DNA of 64,000 bases. Source: an uncultured Flavobacteriaceae bacterium. Lineage in GTDB: Bacteria > Bacteroidota > Bacteroidia > Flavobacteriales > Flavobacteriaceae. Below, piece by piece: positions 52,102-61,101 of the stretch. Every line of letters starts with the position of its first letter. Within the stretch, counting starts at the first letter, position 1. The notes under the pieces were generated by a model. The model was not told the origin of the DNA, ran no database searches, and saw only the letters and a program-made list of their open reading frames with translations. Location: contig CANKYF010000004.1 in assembly GCA_947487895.1 (NCBI GenBank), positions 248,001 through 312,000 of the forward strand, in the 5' to 3' direction. Made by a program: the position numbers and the translations under genes.

Positions 52102-53049
52102 ATGAATATATCAGTAGTTATACCACTACTTAATGAGGAAGACTCTTTAAAAGAATTACATGATTGGATTGCAAATGTTATGCAGTCCAATCATTTTTCA
52201 TATGAAATCATTTTTATTGATGATGGTAGTACAGATAATTCGTGGCAAGTTATATCTCAATTAGGTGTACAAAACACCAATACAAAAGGCATCAGGTTTT
52301 TAAAAAACTTTGGAAAATCTCAAGCACTTAATGCTGGTTTCAAAGAAGCTGAAGGAGATGTAATCATTACCATGGATGCCGACTTACAAGATAGCCCAGA
52401 CGAAATAACAGAACTTTACAATATGATAGTAAATGATGGGTATGATTTGGTTTCTGGCTGGAAAAAGAAACGGTATGACTCTGTAATTGCCAAAAATCTT
52501 CCCTCAAAATTATTTAATTGGGCGGCACGAAAAACTTCAAAAGTAAAACTACATGATTTTAACTGCGGACTAAAGGCTTATAAAAATGAAGTCGTTAAAA
52601 ATATAGATGTCCATGGTGAAATGCATCGCTATATTCCTGTATTATCTAAAAATGCTGGTTTTAATAAAATTGGTGAAAAAATAGTAAAACACCAAGCTAG
52701 AAAATATGGTGAAACCAAATTTGGTATGAATAGGTTTATTCATGGCTTTTTAGATCTCATTACTATTTGGTTTATTTCAAGGTTTGGTAAGCAGCCTATG
52801 CACCTATTTGGAGCCTTAGGTGTTATTATGTTTATTATTGGGTTTGGCTTTTCAGTTTATCTTGGAATAGACAAACTATTTTTAAATACAACTGGTAGAT
52901 TAATTACCTCTAGACCTCAATTTTATATTGCACTTTCTACCATGATCATTGGTTCACAATTCTTTATTGCTGGTTTTTTGGGTGAAATTATTCTACGTAC
53001 CAAAAAAGATGGTAAACGCTATCTAATTAAAGATAAACTAAATTTATAA
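52102..53049 (+). CDS. Family 2 glycosyltransferase, DPM1/GtrB-like with two membrane helices
   Basis: A 315-residue enzyme. The GT-A domain (about 1-225) has ISVVIPLLNEEDSLKELHDWI, IFIDDGSTDNSW, FGKSQALNAGFKEA and MDADLQDSPDEI. The C-terminus has two membrane helices (LFGALGVIMFIIGFGFSVYL, ALSTMIIGSQFFIAGFLGEI), as in GtrB and related polyprenyl-phosphate sugar synthases. It would charge a polyprenyl phosphate with a sugar at the inner face of the membrane. A phosphohexomutase gene follows 105 bases later. Confidence 0.9.
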   Translation: MNISVVIPLLNEEDSLKELHDWIANVMQSNHFSYEIIFIDDGSTDNSWQVISQLGVQNTNTKGIRFLKNFGKSQALNAGFKEAEGDVIITMDADLQDSPDEITELYNMIVNDGYDLVSGWKKKRYDSVIAKNLPSKLFNWAARKTSKVKLHDFNCGLKAYKNEVVKNIDVHGEMHRYIPVLSKNAGFNKIGEKIVKHQARKYGETKFGMNRFIHGFLDLITIWFISRFGKQPMHLFGALGVIMFIIGFGFSVYLGIDKLFLNTTGRLITSRPQFYIALSTMIIGSQFFIAGFLGEIILRTKKDGKRYLIKDKLNL

Positions 53050-53154
53050 TACACTATTCCGTTTTCGTTATTCATCTTTTCAATTGTGTGTTTTTTTTAA
53101 CCAGAATTTTAACCAATTACCTATTTTTGTTATATAATTTTTACAATCTGCATT

Positions 53155-54885
53155 ATGATTTACATTGAACCTAACATTTTAGATCGCATTAACTCATGGT
53201 TAACACCTGCTTTTGATGAAGAAACACAGCAATTCATTAAAGATAGCATAGCCAACAATCCTGAAGATATTCAAGAAAGTTTTTATAAAGATTTAGAATT
53301 TGGTACTGGTGGTATGCGAGGTGTTATGGGAATAGGCACTAACAGAATTAACAAGTATACTTTAGGAAAAAGCACTCAAGGTTTAAGTAATTATTTAAAA
53401 GAGTCTTTTCCAGGTGAAAAACTAAAAACTGTTATAGCTTATGATTGTAGAAACAACAGTAAAACACTAGCCAAAGTAGTAGCAGATGTTTTTTCAGCAA
53501 ATGGTGTAGAAGTTTATCTATTTGAAGATTTACGCCCTACTCCAGAATTATCATTTGCAGTTAAACATTTAAACTGCCATTGTGGTATTGTTTTAACAGC
53601 ATCTCATAACCCGCCAGAATACAACGGATATAAAGTATATTGGCAAGATGGCGGACAATTAGTGCCGCCACAAGATGGTGCCATTATTAGTGAAATAAAC
53701 TCATTAGATTATTCAGATATAAAGTTTGAAGCTAATGAAGACCTTATCAATTATATAAGCTCAGATATTGATAATATATTTATTGATGCCTCTGTAAAAA
53801 ACGGTAGCTTAGGCTTAACTCAAGAAGCTAAAGATAACTTAACAATTGTTTTCACACCACTTCATGGTACTTCTGTTACAGCTGTTCCTGAAACTTTAAA
53901 GCGTGCTGGTTATAAAAATGTTCATATAGTAAAAGAACAGGAAGCACCTAATGGTAATTTCCCAACGGTAGCATCTCCTAACCCTGAAGAACCTGCAGCT
54001 TTAAAAATGGCTTTAGAATTAGCCGAAGAAGTAAATGCTGATATTGTTATTGGAACAGATCCTGATTGTGATAGATTAGGTGTAGCTGTTAGAAATTTGA
54101 ATAATGAATTGGTGCTTTTAAACGGAAATCAAACGATGGTAATGATGGTTGATTTCTTATTAAAACTTTGGAAAAACGAAAACAAACTTAAAGGAAAAGA
54201 ATTTGTAGCTACAACTATAGTTTCTACTCCAATGTTTGCTAAACTTGCTAGCGCTTATAATGTTGAAAGCAAAATAGTTTTAACAGGTTTTAAATGGATT
54301 GCTAAACTTATAAAAGACTACCCAGAACTAGATTTTATTGGTGGTGGTGAAGAAAGTTTTGGTTTCATGGTAGGTGACTTTGTTAGAGACAAAGATGCGG
54401 TAACGTCTACTCTTTTAGCAGTTGAAATTGCAGCAAACGCAAAAGCTAATGGGAGTTCTGTATTTGAAGAACTAATTAATCTATATTTAGAACATGGTTT
54501 TTATAAAGAAAAGCTTGTATCACTAACTAAAAAAGGTATTGAAGGTGCTCAAGAAATCAAACAAATGATGATTGAGTCCAGAGAAAACCCAATAACTGAA
54601 GTTTGTGGTTCTAAAGTGGTTAAAGTAGAAGATTACCAATCTTCAATCTCTAAAAACATGATTACAGGTGAAGAAACTACTATTGATATTCCAAAATCTA
54701 ACGTATTAATTTATTATACTGAAGATGGTACTCAAGTAGCCCTAAGACCAAGTGGTACAGAACCAAAAATAAAATTCTATATAAGTACAAATACAACGTT
54801 AGAATCTGCTTCAGAATTTAATAGTACCGAAAACACTTTAGATACTAAAATAGATAGCATTTTAAAAGACATGAAATTAGCTTAA
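53155..54885 (+). CDS. Phosphohexomutase (phosphoglucomutase/phosphomannomutase)
   Basis: A 576-residue enzyme of the alpha-D-phosphohexomutase family that interconverts hexose 1- and 6-phosphates. The phosphoserine loop is [16 protein letters not shown], the Mg2+ loop [14 protein letters not shown], the sugar-binding loop [13 protein letters not shown], and the phosphate-binding loop [12 protein letters not shown] near the C-terminus. Length and N-terminal [17 protein letters not shown] fit the longer phospho-sugar mutases rather than GlmM. It supplies sugar phosphates for nucleotide-sugar synthesis. Confidence 0.93.
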   Translation: MIYIEPNILDRINSWLTPAFDEETQQFIKDSIANNPEDIQESFYKDLEFGTGGMRGVMGIGTNRINKYTLGKSTQGLSNYLKESFPGEKLKTVIAYDCRNNSKTLAKVVADVFSANGVEVYLFEDLRPTPELSFAVKHLNCHCGIVLTASHNPPEYNGYKVYWQDGGQLVPPQDGAIISEINSLDYSDIKFEANEDLINYISSDIDNIFIDASVKNGSLGLTQEAKDNLTIVFTPLHGTSVTAVPETLKRAGYKNVHIVKEQEAPNGNFPTVASPNPEEPAALKMALELAEEVNADIVIGTDPDCDRLGVAVRNLNNELVLLNGNQTMVMMVDFLLKLWKNENKLKGKEFVATTIVSTPMFAKLASAYNVESKIVLTGFKWIAKLIKDYPELDFIGGGEESFGFMVGDFVRDKDAVTSTLLAVEIAANAKANGSSVFEELINLYLEHGFYKEKLVSLTKKGIEGAQEIKQMMIESRENPITEVCGSKVVKVEDYQSSISKNMITGEETTIDIPKSNVLIYYTEDGTQVALRPSGTEPKIKFYISTNTTLESASEFNSTENTLDTKIDSILKDMKLA

Positions 54886-54919
54886 CAAAATTTTATGTCT
54901 TAGTTAATTTACTAAGGCG

Positions 54920-54927
54920 TATTTTTG
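54920..54927 (+). promoter_or_regulatory. Candidate -7 element that settles the exporter start
   Basis: TATTTTTG fits TAnnTTTG and overlaps the in-frame TTG at 54925. A promoter here means translation cannot begin at that TTG, so the ATG at 54955 is the start. Confidence 0.55.
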
Positions 54928-54954
54928 CATATACATAGACATGATTTTACATTA

Positions 54955-56799
54955 ATGAATCAATTTTTTAAAATATTAAGGTACGCTAAGCCTTACAAAC
55001 GTTTTGCAATAGGACACATTATTTCTAATGTGTTTTTTGCTTTATTTGGGACACTTTCTTTTGTAGCTCTCAAACCTATGTTAGATGTAATCTTTGATAA
55101 AAATAGTGTTGAAAATTTAATTCCTAAAAAACCTATCTATAGCGGTATAATGCAAATTAAAGATTATGGTGAAGATGTTTTGGCATATCAAATGTACAAT
55201 TTTGCTGGTAATGATAAATCTAAAGCACTGGTTTTTGTAATCATACTAATAATCATCGCTTTTTTTCTTAAAAATGTTTCGGGTTATCTGGCAAACTACT
55301 TTATGGTATTTTTAAGAAATGGAGTCATTAGAGATATTAGAAATACAGTTTATAATAAAATATTAGAATTACCTGTATCTTTTTTTTCTGAAAAAAGAAA
55401 AGGCGACATCATTGCAAGAGTCACTGGAGATGTTAATGATTTGCAATACTCCATGTTGCCCGTTTTAGAATTGATTGTTAGAGAACCGTTAACTATTCTT
55501 TTTTCTTTGACAATTATGTTAATAATAAGCGCAAAATTTACTCTGTTTGTTTTTGTTTTTATTCCAATAGTGGGGTTTGTAATTTCCAAAATCGGTAAAA
55601 GTCTCAAAAGAAAATCAGATCGAGTTCAAAAGGAACAAGGGCTATTTTTATCAACCCTAGAAGAAACCTTAAGCGGTCTAAGAATTATAAAAGGTTTTAA
55701 TGTTGAAACAGTTTTTAATGAAAAATTCAAAAGCTCTACTCAACGCTTTTATAATTTTTCTAATAAGCTTTTGATAAGACAAAGTTTAGCATCCCCTACA
55801 AGTGAATTTTTAGGCATTTGTATGATTGCTGTTATCCTTTGGTATGGAGGAAACTTAATTTTAAATAATAATAGCACTGAAGCATTTTTAGATGGTAGTA
55901 GTTTTTTAGTCTACATAGGTCTAGCATACAACATACTTACACCTGCCAAAGCTTTTTCGAGAGGTTTAGTAAACGTTAAAAAAGGTGGGGCTGCAGCAGA
56001 ACGTATTCAAGAAATTTTAGAAGCTGATAACGCCTTAATAGACAAACATAATGCACTTATAAAATCTAGTTTTGATGCAGACATAGAATTTAAAAACATA
56101 TGGTTTAAATACGAAGAAGAATATGTTCTAAAAGATTTTTCTTTAAAAATACCCATAGGAAAAACAGTGGCTTTGGTTGGACAATCAGGAAGTGGTAAAT
56201 CTACCATTGCTAATCTTATCACCCGTTTTTATGATGTAAATAAAGGGCAAATTCTTATTGATAGTGTAGACATTAGAGACTTAACTATTCATTCTCTAAG
56301 AGAACAATTAGGCATAGTAACTCAAGATGCTATTTTGTTTAATGATTCTATCAAAGAAAATTTGTTATTAGGAAAAGAAAACGCGACTGATGAAGAAATT
56401 ATTGAAGCATTAAAAATTGCCAATGCTTGGGAATTTGTTGAAGAACTACCAAATGGTATAGAGACCAATATTGGAGATTCAGGTAATAAACTTTCTGGCG
56501 GACAAAAACAACGTTTAAGCATTGCTAGGGCTGTTTTAAAAAGTCCACCAATTATGATTCTTGATGAAGCTACTTCTGCTTTAGATACTGAAAGTGAACG
56601 TCTTGTTCAAGAAGCTTTAGAAAATCTAATGAAAAATAGAACATCTATTGTTATTGCTCATAGATTATCTACCATCCAGAATGCAGATGAAATTGTAGTG
56701 CTCAAAAAAGGAGAAATAGTAGAACAAGGAAAACATACCGAACTTATAGCCAAAAAAGGAGCTTACAAAAAGTTGGTAGAAATGCAAAGTCTAGAATAA
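54955..56799 (+). CDS. MsbA-like ABC exporter (membrane and ATPase domains fused)
   Basis: A 614-residue half-transporter. The membrane domain (about 15-335) has six helices with KISNxF-type coupling loops; the ATPase domain has Walker A GQSGSGKST, Q-loop VTQDA, signature KLSGGQKQRLSIARA, Walker B IMILDEATSALD and H-loop IAHRLS. Overall it resembles MsbA and related lipid or drug exporters. Translation starts at the ATG at 54955. It follows the phosphohexomutase by 69 bases, and a terminator closes the unit at 56823-56862. Confidence 0.9.
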   Translation: MNQFFKILRYAKPYKRFAIGHIISNVFFALFGTLSFVALKPMLDVIFDKNSVENLIPKKPIYSGIMQIKDYGEDVLAYQMYNFAGNDKSKALVFVIILIIIAFFLKNVSGYLANYFMVFLRNGVIRDIRNTVYNKILELPVSFFSEKRKGDIIARVTGDVNDLQYSMLPVLELIVREPLTILFSLTIMLIISAKFTLFVFVFIPIVGFVISKIGKSLKRKSDRVQKEQGLFLSTLEETLSGLRIIKGFNVETVFNEKFKSSTQRFYNFSNKLLIRQSLASPTSEFLGICMIAVILWYGGNLILNNNSTEAFLDGSSFLVYIGLAYNILTPAKAFSRGLVNVKKGGAAAERIQEILEADNALIDKHNALIKSSFDADIEFKNIWFKYEEEYVLKDFSLKIPIGKTVALVGQSGSGKSTIANLITRFYDVNKGQILIDSVDIRDLTIHSLREQLGIVTQDAILFNDSIKENLLLGKENATDEEIIEALKIANAWEFVEELPNGIETNIGDSGNKLSGGQKQRLSIARAVLKSPPIMILDEATSALDTESERLVQEALENLMKNRTSIVIAHRLSTIQNADEIVVLKKGEIVEQGKHTELIAKKGAYKKLVEMQSLE

Positions 56800-56822
56800 A
56801 AATAAACAGCGTTTATAAAAAA

Positions 56823-56862
56823 TAAAAAAGGATAGAGATTTGGGGGCATCTATCCTTTTTTT
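56823..56862 (+). terminator. Intrinsic terminator of the exporter gene
   Basis: An A-run plus GGATAG pairs with TATCC plus a T-run around a G-rich loop. It lies 24 bases after the exporter stop codon. The rest of the gap to 57098 is AT-rich and holds one palindrome (57073-57090). Confidence 0.75.
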
Positions 56863-57072
56863 GTTCATTGATAGAATTGGGGCTTCTAACAACATAAGTA
56901 AGTATCTGTTACAAACATAAAATAAAAGGCTATATACTCCAAGAAAAAAATGCTTTTTATCGTTTTTAAATGCATTTCATCGGATTAAAAAACGATAACC
57001 TACATAAAATCAATCCAATAAATTTTTACGTGAATTTTAAAATTTCTTTCATTTTAAACTTTAGTATATTTA

Positions 57073-57090
57073 TTTAGTCTAAAGACTAAA
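57073..57090 (+). promoter_or_regulatory. Inverted repeat directly upstream of a sigma gene
   Basis: TTTAGTC and GACTAAA are exact inverted repeats around TAAA. The element ends eight bases before the GTG at 57099, so it could be an operator, a leader hairpin hiding the ribosome site, or both. Confidence 0.5.
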
Positions 57091-57098
57091 TATTGTTT

Positions 57099-57641
57099 GT
57101 GACAAACGAAGAATTATTATTACAGAACCTACAATCTAAAACGCACAAAGAGCAGGCTTTTAGACAACTTATAGCGCTTTACAAAGAGCGATTATACTGG
57201 CACATACGTAATATAGTAAAGTCTCATGATGATGCAGATGATGTACTTCAAAATACCTTTATCAAAATATTTAAAGGCATTGATAAATTTAAAGGAGATA
57301 GCAAGCTTTATTCATGGATGTATAGAATAGCTACTAATGAATCTATAACACTCATAAACAAGAACGCAAAACGTCTTCAAATAACAAATGAAGAAGTGCA
57401 ACAATTAGCCATAAACAATTTAAAATCTGATACTTATTTTGAAGGTGATGCTATTCAATTACAATTACAAAAAGCCATAGCTACTCTACCAGAGAAACAA
57501 CAATTAGTCTTTAACATGAAATATTTTCAGGATTTAAAATATAAAGAAATGTCCGAAATTTTAGAAACAAGTGAAGGTGCTTTAAAAGCATCATATCACA
57601 TTGCTGTAAAAAAAATAGAAAGCTATTTAACTAAAGATTAA
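57099..57641 (+). CDS. ECF sigma factor (RNA polymerase sigma-70 family)
   Basis: A sigma factor of about 180 residues. GTG at 57099 (MTNEELLLQNL) is preferred to the TTG two codons upstream at 57093. Region 2 reads AFRQLIALYKERLYWHIRNIV...DDADDVLQNTFIKIFKG, and region 4 LPEKQQLVFNMKYFQDLKYK followed by EMSEILETSEGALKASYHIA. It is unlike the two FecR-linked factors and is followed by a single-pass membrane protein and a Spy-like protein, which suggests an envelope-stress unit. Confidence 0.9.
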   Translation: MTNEELLLQNLQSKTHKEQAFRQLIALYKERLYWHIRNIVKSHDDADDVLQNTFIKIFKGIDKFKGDSKLYSWMYRIATNESITLINKNAKRLQITNEEVQQLAINNLKSDTYFEGDAIQLQLQKAIATLPEKQQLVFNMKYFQDLKYKEMSEILETSEGALKASYHIAVKKIESYLTKD

Positions 57642-57674
57642 ACCTTTAAACAAAAAACAAGTCTTAGTAGTAAG

Positions 57675-58160
57675 ATGAAAAAAAATAAATTACATAATAA
57701 CATAAAAAGTGGCTTTAAAACTCCTGAAGGTTATTTTGACTCTCTAGAAGAGCATATCATTAGTGATTTGAAACTCAAAGAACTTTCTAACAACTCTGGT
57801 TTTAAAACTCCTGATAATTATTTTAGTAATCTGGAAGACACTATTATTTCTAAAGTTTCAAAAAAAGAAACTAAAGTTATTAAGTTGTTCACAAAAAAGC
57901 GTCTTATCTATATATCTGGTATTGCTGCAGCTATTTTATTATTATTCAACGTATCAATATTTAATAAAGTTGAAGAATGGCCAACAGATTTTCAAACCGT
58001 TGAGACTTATATTTTAGAAGAAGATATTAATTATTATGACATAGCAACTTTATTAGATGAAGACGAATTAATTGAAGATAATTTTATCGATTACACCATT
58101 AAAGAAGAAACAGTTGAAGATTACATTATTGACAACTTAAATGTTGATGACTTGTATTAA
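57675..58160 (+). CDS. Single-pass membrane protein, possible anti-sigma factor
   Basis: A 161-residue protein with one membrane helix (about 78-94, IYISGIAAAILLLFNVSIF). The N-terminal 65 residues contain two near-identical units, SGFKTPEGYFDSLEEHIIS and SGFKTPDNYFSNLEDTIIS, so the cytoplasmic part is an internal duplication. The periplasmic part is very acidic (LLDEDELIEDNFIDY). Lying 33 bases after a sigma gene, it may bind that sigma through the duplicated motif. It lacks the ZAS zinc motif, so the anti-sigma role is an inference. Confidence 0.65.
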   Translation: MKKNKLHNNIKSGFKTPEGYFDSLEEHIISDLKLKELSNNSGFKTPDNYFSNLEDTIISKVSKKETKVIKLFTKKRLIYISGIAAAILLLFNVSIFNKVEEWPTDFQTVETYILEEDINYYDIATLLDEDELIEDNFIDYTIKEETVEDYIIDNLNVDDLY

Positions 58161-58173
58161 ACGTTAATTTAAA

Positions 58174-58638
58174 ATGAAAATGAAAAAACACATACTTATA
58201 ACACTAATACTTTTAATGTCTGTATCCGTAATAGGTCAAAACAGACATGAAAAAGTACGTGCTTTAAAAATAGCTCACATAACAGAACAGCTTGATTTAA
58301 CTGAAAAAGAAGCCCAAGTATTCTGGCCTATTTACAATGCAAATGATAAAACTTCTAGAAAAACCATACAAGAATTACGTAGATTGAGACGAAACATTAA
58401 AGACAGCTCTGAGACTGTTTCTGATAACGAAGCTTTAGATTTAATGACTAGGTTGATAAACCTAGAAACCAATTTACATGAACAAAGGGTTGATTTTTTA
58501 AAAAAACTTAGAAAAATTTTACCTCCAAGAAAAATACTAAAACTAAAAGTAGCTGAAGAAGATTTTAAACGAAAACTATTAGATCGTTTTAAGAAACACA
58601 GAGGTGGAGGTCCAGGATCTGATGGACCTAGACATTAA
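58174..58638 (+). CDS. Periplasmic Spy/CpxP-like helical protein
   Basis: A 154-residue exported protein with a signal peptide (about 1-23, ending VIGQ) and a helical, charged domain. KIAHITEQLDLTEKEAQVFWPIYN is characteristic of the Spy/LTXXQ-like proteins of Bacteroidota, and the LRRLRR and RRxLLDRF-like segments continue the helices. The C-terminus is Gly/Pro/His-rich (HRGGGPGSDGPRH). Relatives act as chaperones or stress sensors. It starts 13 bases after the membrane-protein gene. Confidence 0.78.
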   Translation: MKMKKHILITLILLMSVSVIGQNRHEKVRALKIAHITEQLDLTEKEAQVFWPIYNANDKTSRKTIQELRRLRRNIKDSSETVSDNEALDLMTRLINLETNLHEQRVDFLKKLRKILPPRKILKLKVAEEDFKRKLLDRFKKHRGGGPGSDGPRH

Positions 58639-58642
58639 AATT

Positions 58643-58670
58643 AAGAGAGACTTTGTCTCTCTTTTTTATT
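58643..58670. terminator. Intrinsic terminator, overlapping the convergent stop
   Basis: AAGAGAGAC (58643-58651) and GTCTCTCTT (58655-58663) form a perfect 9-bp stem with a 3-base loop, then TTTT. It ends the sigma operon; the convergent gene's stop lies at its end. Confidence 0.88.
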
Positions 58671-59772
58671 CACTAAAAGTTAGTCTTGAAACTCTACCTT
58701 TTCCTGCTGCATACGCCACAGAATCATTTAAGAATCTAATAGTGTAAAACCCTTCATCACTTAAATGATTCCAAGTAGTCCCTGAATCGTTACTATAATC
58801 AATACCTTTAAAACCAATGGCAACTAACTCTTTCCCTCCTCTATTGGGGATATATTGTACACAACTCCTATAACCGGGGTTTTTATTTTCGGCTACTAGT
58901 TGCCATGTTTTACCCCCATCTTGAGTTCTAATTTTATTAGCAGCATTATCATCTGGTTTGGTATAATCACCGCCAATAGCAAAGCCATTTAGTTCATCAT
59001 AAAAATCTATTGAATATATACCGGTGGTTTCTTTGCCTTGTATAATTGGTGTATCGTAAACTTCCCAGGTATTTCCTTTATCTGGTGAATATAAAATTCT
59101 ACTTGCCTTACCTCCAGTAGCCACCCATGTATGATCTCCTACTATAGCAATATTTGTATCACTGGCAGCAAAAGCAGCTTCCCCCTCTTTAGCTTTTGGT
59201 AAATCATCACAAGAAATTTTGTTCCAAGTATCACCACCATCTCTGGTAATTATAATACTCATACAATCATCTATAGGATCACCAATAGCAATACCTTCTT
59301 TATCATTCCAAAATTCCATGGAGTCATAAAAGGCTTTGGGGTGAGTTTCCGAAAAAACAAAATCTCTTGAATTAGATCCAAATTTGGTTAATACAGCAGG
59401 GCTTCCTGAAGTCAAAGTTAAAAAGTAATCACTAATTTTAGCAATGGCTCTTAGCTCATAACCTGTGGTATCACTATTCATCTGCCTAAACCTATAGCTA
59501 TCATAGCTATGATACAATTCTGCTGTTTCTTTGAAAACTAGCGATTCAGATATATTTTTCTGATAATCGAAAATTTCTTGATTTCCTGTTTCACCATCTG
59601 AACCCGCATACCAAACTCTATTATTTGACAATTCAATAGCCCTAATATTCAACAAAGAATCTTCTAACAGATGTTTTATTTCTAATTTAGAAATATTTCT
59701 AGGCTTAAACTTGTTATTTATTTTACAGGAAAAACATAAAACAATCACAAATAATAAAGATAAGTTCTTCAT
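58666..59772 (-). CDS. BNR/YCF48-like beta-propeller lipoprotein
   Basis: A 368-residue lipoprotein (lipobox LCFSC at about residue 16). Repeated IITRDGGDTWNK, YSPDKGNTWEVYD, RTQDGGKTWQLV and YSNDSGTTWNHL are BNR/Asp-box blades of a seven-bladed propeller, as in YCF48-like assembly factors and exo-type sialidases. No sialidase catalytic arginine triad is evident, so it probably binds or scaffolds. It is last in the minus-strand block after the SCO gene, but a hairpin at 59797-59826 separates it. Confidence 0.82.
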   Translation of the reverse strand: MKNLSLLFVIVLCFSCKINNKFKPRNISKLEIKHLLEDSLLNIRAIELSNNRVWYAGSDGETGNQEIFDYQKNISESLVFKETAELYHSYDSYRFRQMNSDTTGYELRAIAKISDYFLTLTSGSPAVLTKFGSNSRDFVFSETHPKAFYDSMEFWNDKEGIAIGDPIDDCMSIIITRDGGDTWNKISCDDLPKAKEGEAAFAASDTNIAIVGDHTWVATGGKASRILYSPDKGNTWEVYDTPIIQGKETTGIYSIDFYDELNGFAIGGDYTKPDDNAANKIRTQDGGKTWQLVAENKNPGYRSCVQYIPNRGGKELVAIGFKGIDYSNDSGTTWNHLSDEGFYTIRFLNDSVAYAAGKGRVSRLTFSE

Positions 59773-59796
59773 AGACTACAATTTGTATAAAAATAA

Positions 59797-59826
59797 GAAA
59801 GCTCAGTATATAAATGCTGAGCTTTC
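59797..59826 (-). terminator. Probable terminator between SCO gene and propeller gene
   Basis: GAAAGCTCAG and CTGAGCTTTC form a perfect 10-bp stem. On the minus strand the trailing T-tract is interrupted, so termination may be partial. Confidence 0.5.
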
Positions 59827-59854
59827 AAAAAATAGTTGTGTATGGTATTATAAA

Positions 59855-60484
59855 TCAAGATTCGTTTCTTAATATTTCAATGTGTCTTTTAAGGCGTTTT
59901 ACTTCAACTTCTAATGTGCCATTATAGACTCCACGGATATGTCCTTTTTTATCAACTAAAATAAAATTTTCGGTATGAATGAAATTGCTTTCGTCTTGTG
60001 TTTTAGTAAAATCTTCATCTGCAAAATATCCGTTTCTCGCAATGTTATATAATTCACGCTTATTTCCTGTTACCAAATGCCATTTGGCTACATTCACATT
60101 ATTTCTAATAGCATAATCCTTTAAAACAGATATGGAATCTCGCCAAGGCATTACTGTATGAGATAACAACATAACATCTTTATCATTCTTATACACCTCT
60201 TGAATCTCATTCATATTTTTTGTCAGCTTAGGACAAATACCTGGACAACTAGTAAAAAAGAAATCAGCTATGTATATTTTACCTTCTAACGTTTTATTAG
60301 TGATTGTCTTACTTTCTTGATTTACAAAAGAAAACTCAGGGATTTTGTGTGTAGCATTATCCCAATTTGGTGTAAAATCTGCTGAATTAAAATATGGCAA
60401 CTTTGTAACTTGATTCACCTCTTTTTTTTCCTGTTTACAGGAACATAAGATGAAAAAAGATATTATAAGGGTGATGTGCTTCAT
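59855..60484 (-). CDS. SCO1/SenC/PrrC family lipoprotein (copper chaperone)
   Basis: A 209-residue thioredoxin-fold lipoprotein. The start is the ATG at 60484 (MKHITLIISFFILCSC); a longer frame upstream runs into a dispersed repeat. The Cu-binding CxxxC motif is FTSCPGICPKLT, and the conserved downstream His lies in NFIHTENFILVDKKG. SCO proteins deliver copper to cytochrome c oxidase or act in thiol redox. It follows a MORN-repeat lipoprotein and a YHYH protein, a combination seen in flavobacteria. Confidence 0.88.
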   Translation of the reverse strand: MKHITLIISFFILCSCKQEKKEVNQVTKLPYFNSADFTPNWDNATHKIPEFSFVNQESKTITNKTLEGKIYIADFFFTSCPGICPKLTKNMNEIQEVYKNDKDVMLLSHTVMPWRDSISVLKDYAIRNNVNVAKWHLVTGNKRELYNIARNGYFADEDFTKTQDESNFIHTENFILVDKKGHIRGVYNGTLEVEVKRLKRHIEILRNES

Positions 60485-60499
60485 TTTAAAAATACTTTT

Positions 60500-60528
60500 G
60501 AGATCCTGAAACAAGTTCAGGATGACAA
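60500..60528 (-). repeat. Dispersed 29-base hairpin repeat, copy A
   Basis: Reading the minus strand, the core is TCCTGAACTTGTTTCAGGA, an imperfect hairpin. It matches the copy at 63220-63248 at 26 of 29 positions. It lies between the SCO and MORN genes. Confidence 0.7.
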
Positions 60529-60534
60529 TTGTTG

Positions 60535-61101
60535 TTACTTTATTTTGTCTCTACCATCAGTTACAGTATAACATTTCTTTAATCCTATAAGTCCAAAACG
60601 TTCTCCATTTACTACTTCATAATTAGATTTAATGTTACCATTTAATTTCCATAAACGCTGTCTACCAGACTCCTTGCCTTTTTCATAATTAAAATCTCTA
60701 AACAACATACCATCCCTACTCCACTCTTTTACATTGCCATGAAACTCACCTTTGTTATTAAAATGATAGGCGAACTTTAGTTGTCCATTATCCCACCAAG
60801 CTCTGTGAATTCCAATCTTTTTACCTTTACTATAAAAACGTTCAACTGCTAATTGTCCATTTTCAAACCATTGCTTTTCTTCTCCTTCTTTTCTTCCTAG
60901 TGAATAGGATAATGCGCTTTGCAATCTTCCGTTAGAAAAAGTATCTGTCAATACACCAGTAAAAGGTTTACCACTAAACTCTAACACACCATTATTCAAC
61001 TTTAAATGTTTATTTGAAACATCTAAGCTTTGAATTTTTCTTTCACTACATGAAACTAGAGTGATGAAAACACAAATAATATGTATAAATAAAATCCTCA
61101 A
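60535..61101 (-). CDS. MORN/YwqK-repeat lipoprotein
   Basis: A 188-residue lipoprotein (lipobox LVSC at about residue 17). It contains the repeats GRKEGEEKQWFENGQLAVER, GIHRAWWDNGQLKFAYHF and GNVKEWSRDGMLFRDF, each with G-x(4)-W-x-x-(N/D)G. Such repeats form antiparallel beta sheets and occur in proteins annotated as YwqK-type antitoxins, a label not supported by function here. It starts one base before the end of the YHYH gene, so the two are co-translated, and probably shares that unit's job. Confidence 0.82.
   Translation of the reverse strand: MRILFIHIICVFITLVSCSERKIQSLDVSNKHLKLNNGVLEFSGKPFTGVLTDTFSNGRLQSALSYSLGRKEGEEKQWFENGQLAVERFYSKGKKIGIHRAWWDNGQLKFAYHFNNKGEFHGNVKEWSRDGMLFRDFNYEKGKESGRQRLWKLNGNIKSNYEVVNGERFGLIGLKKCYTVTDGRDKIK

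Noticed and set aside
60535-61101. Toxin-antitoxin system
   Set aside because: The YwqK label attached to such repeats does not show antitoxin function; there is no toxin gene, and the protein is a lipoprotein.
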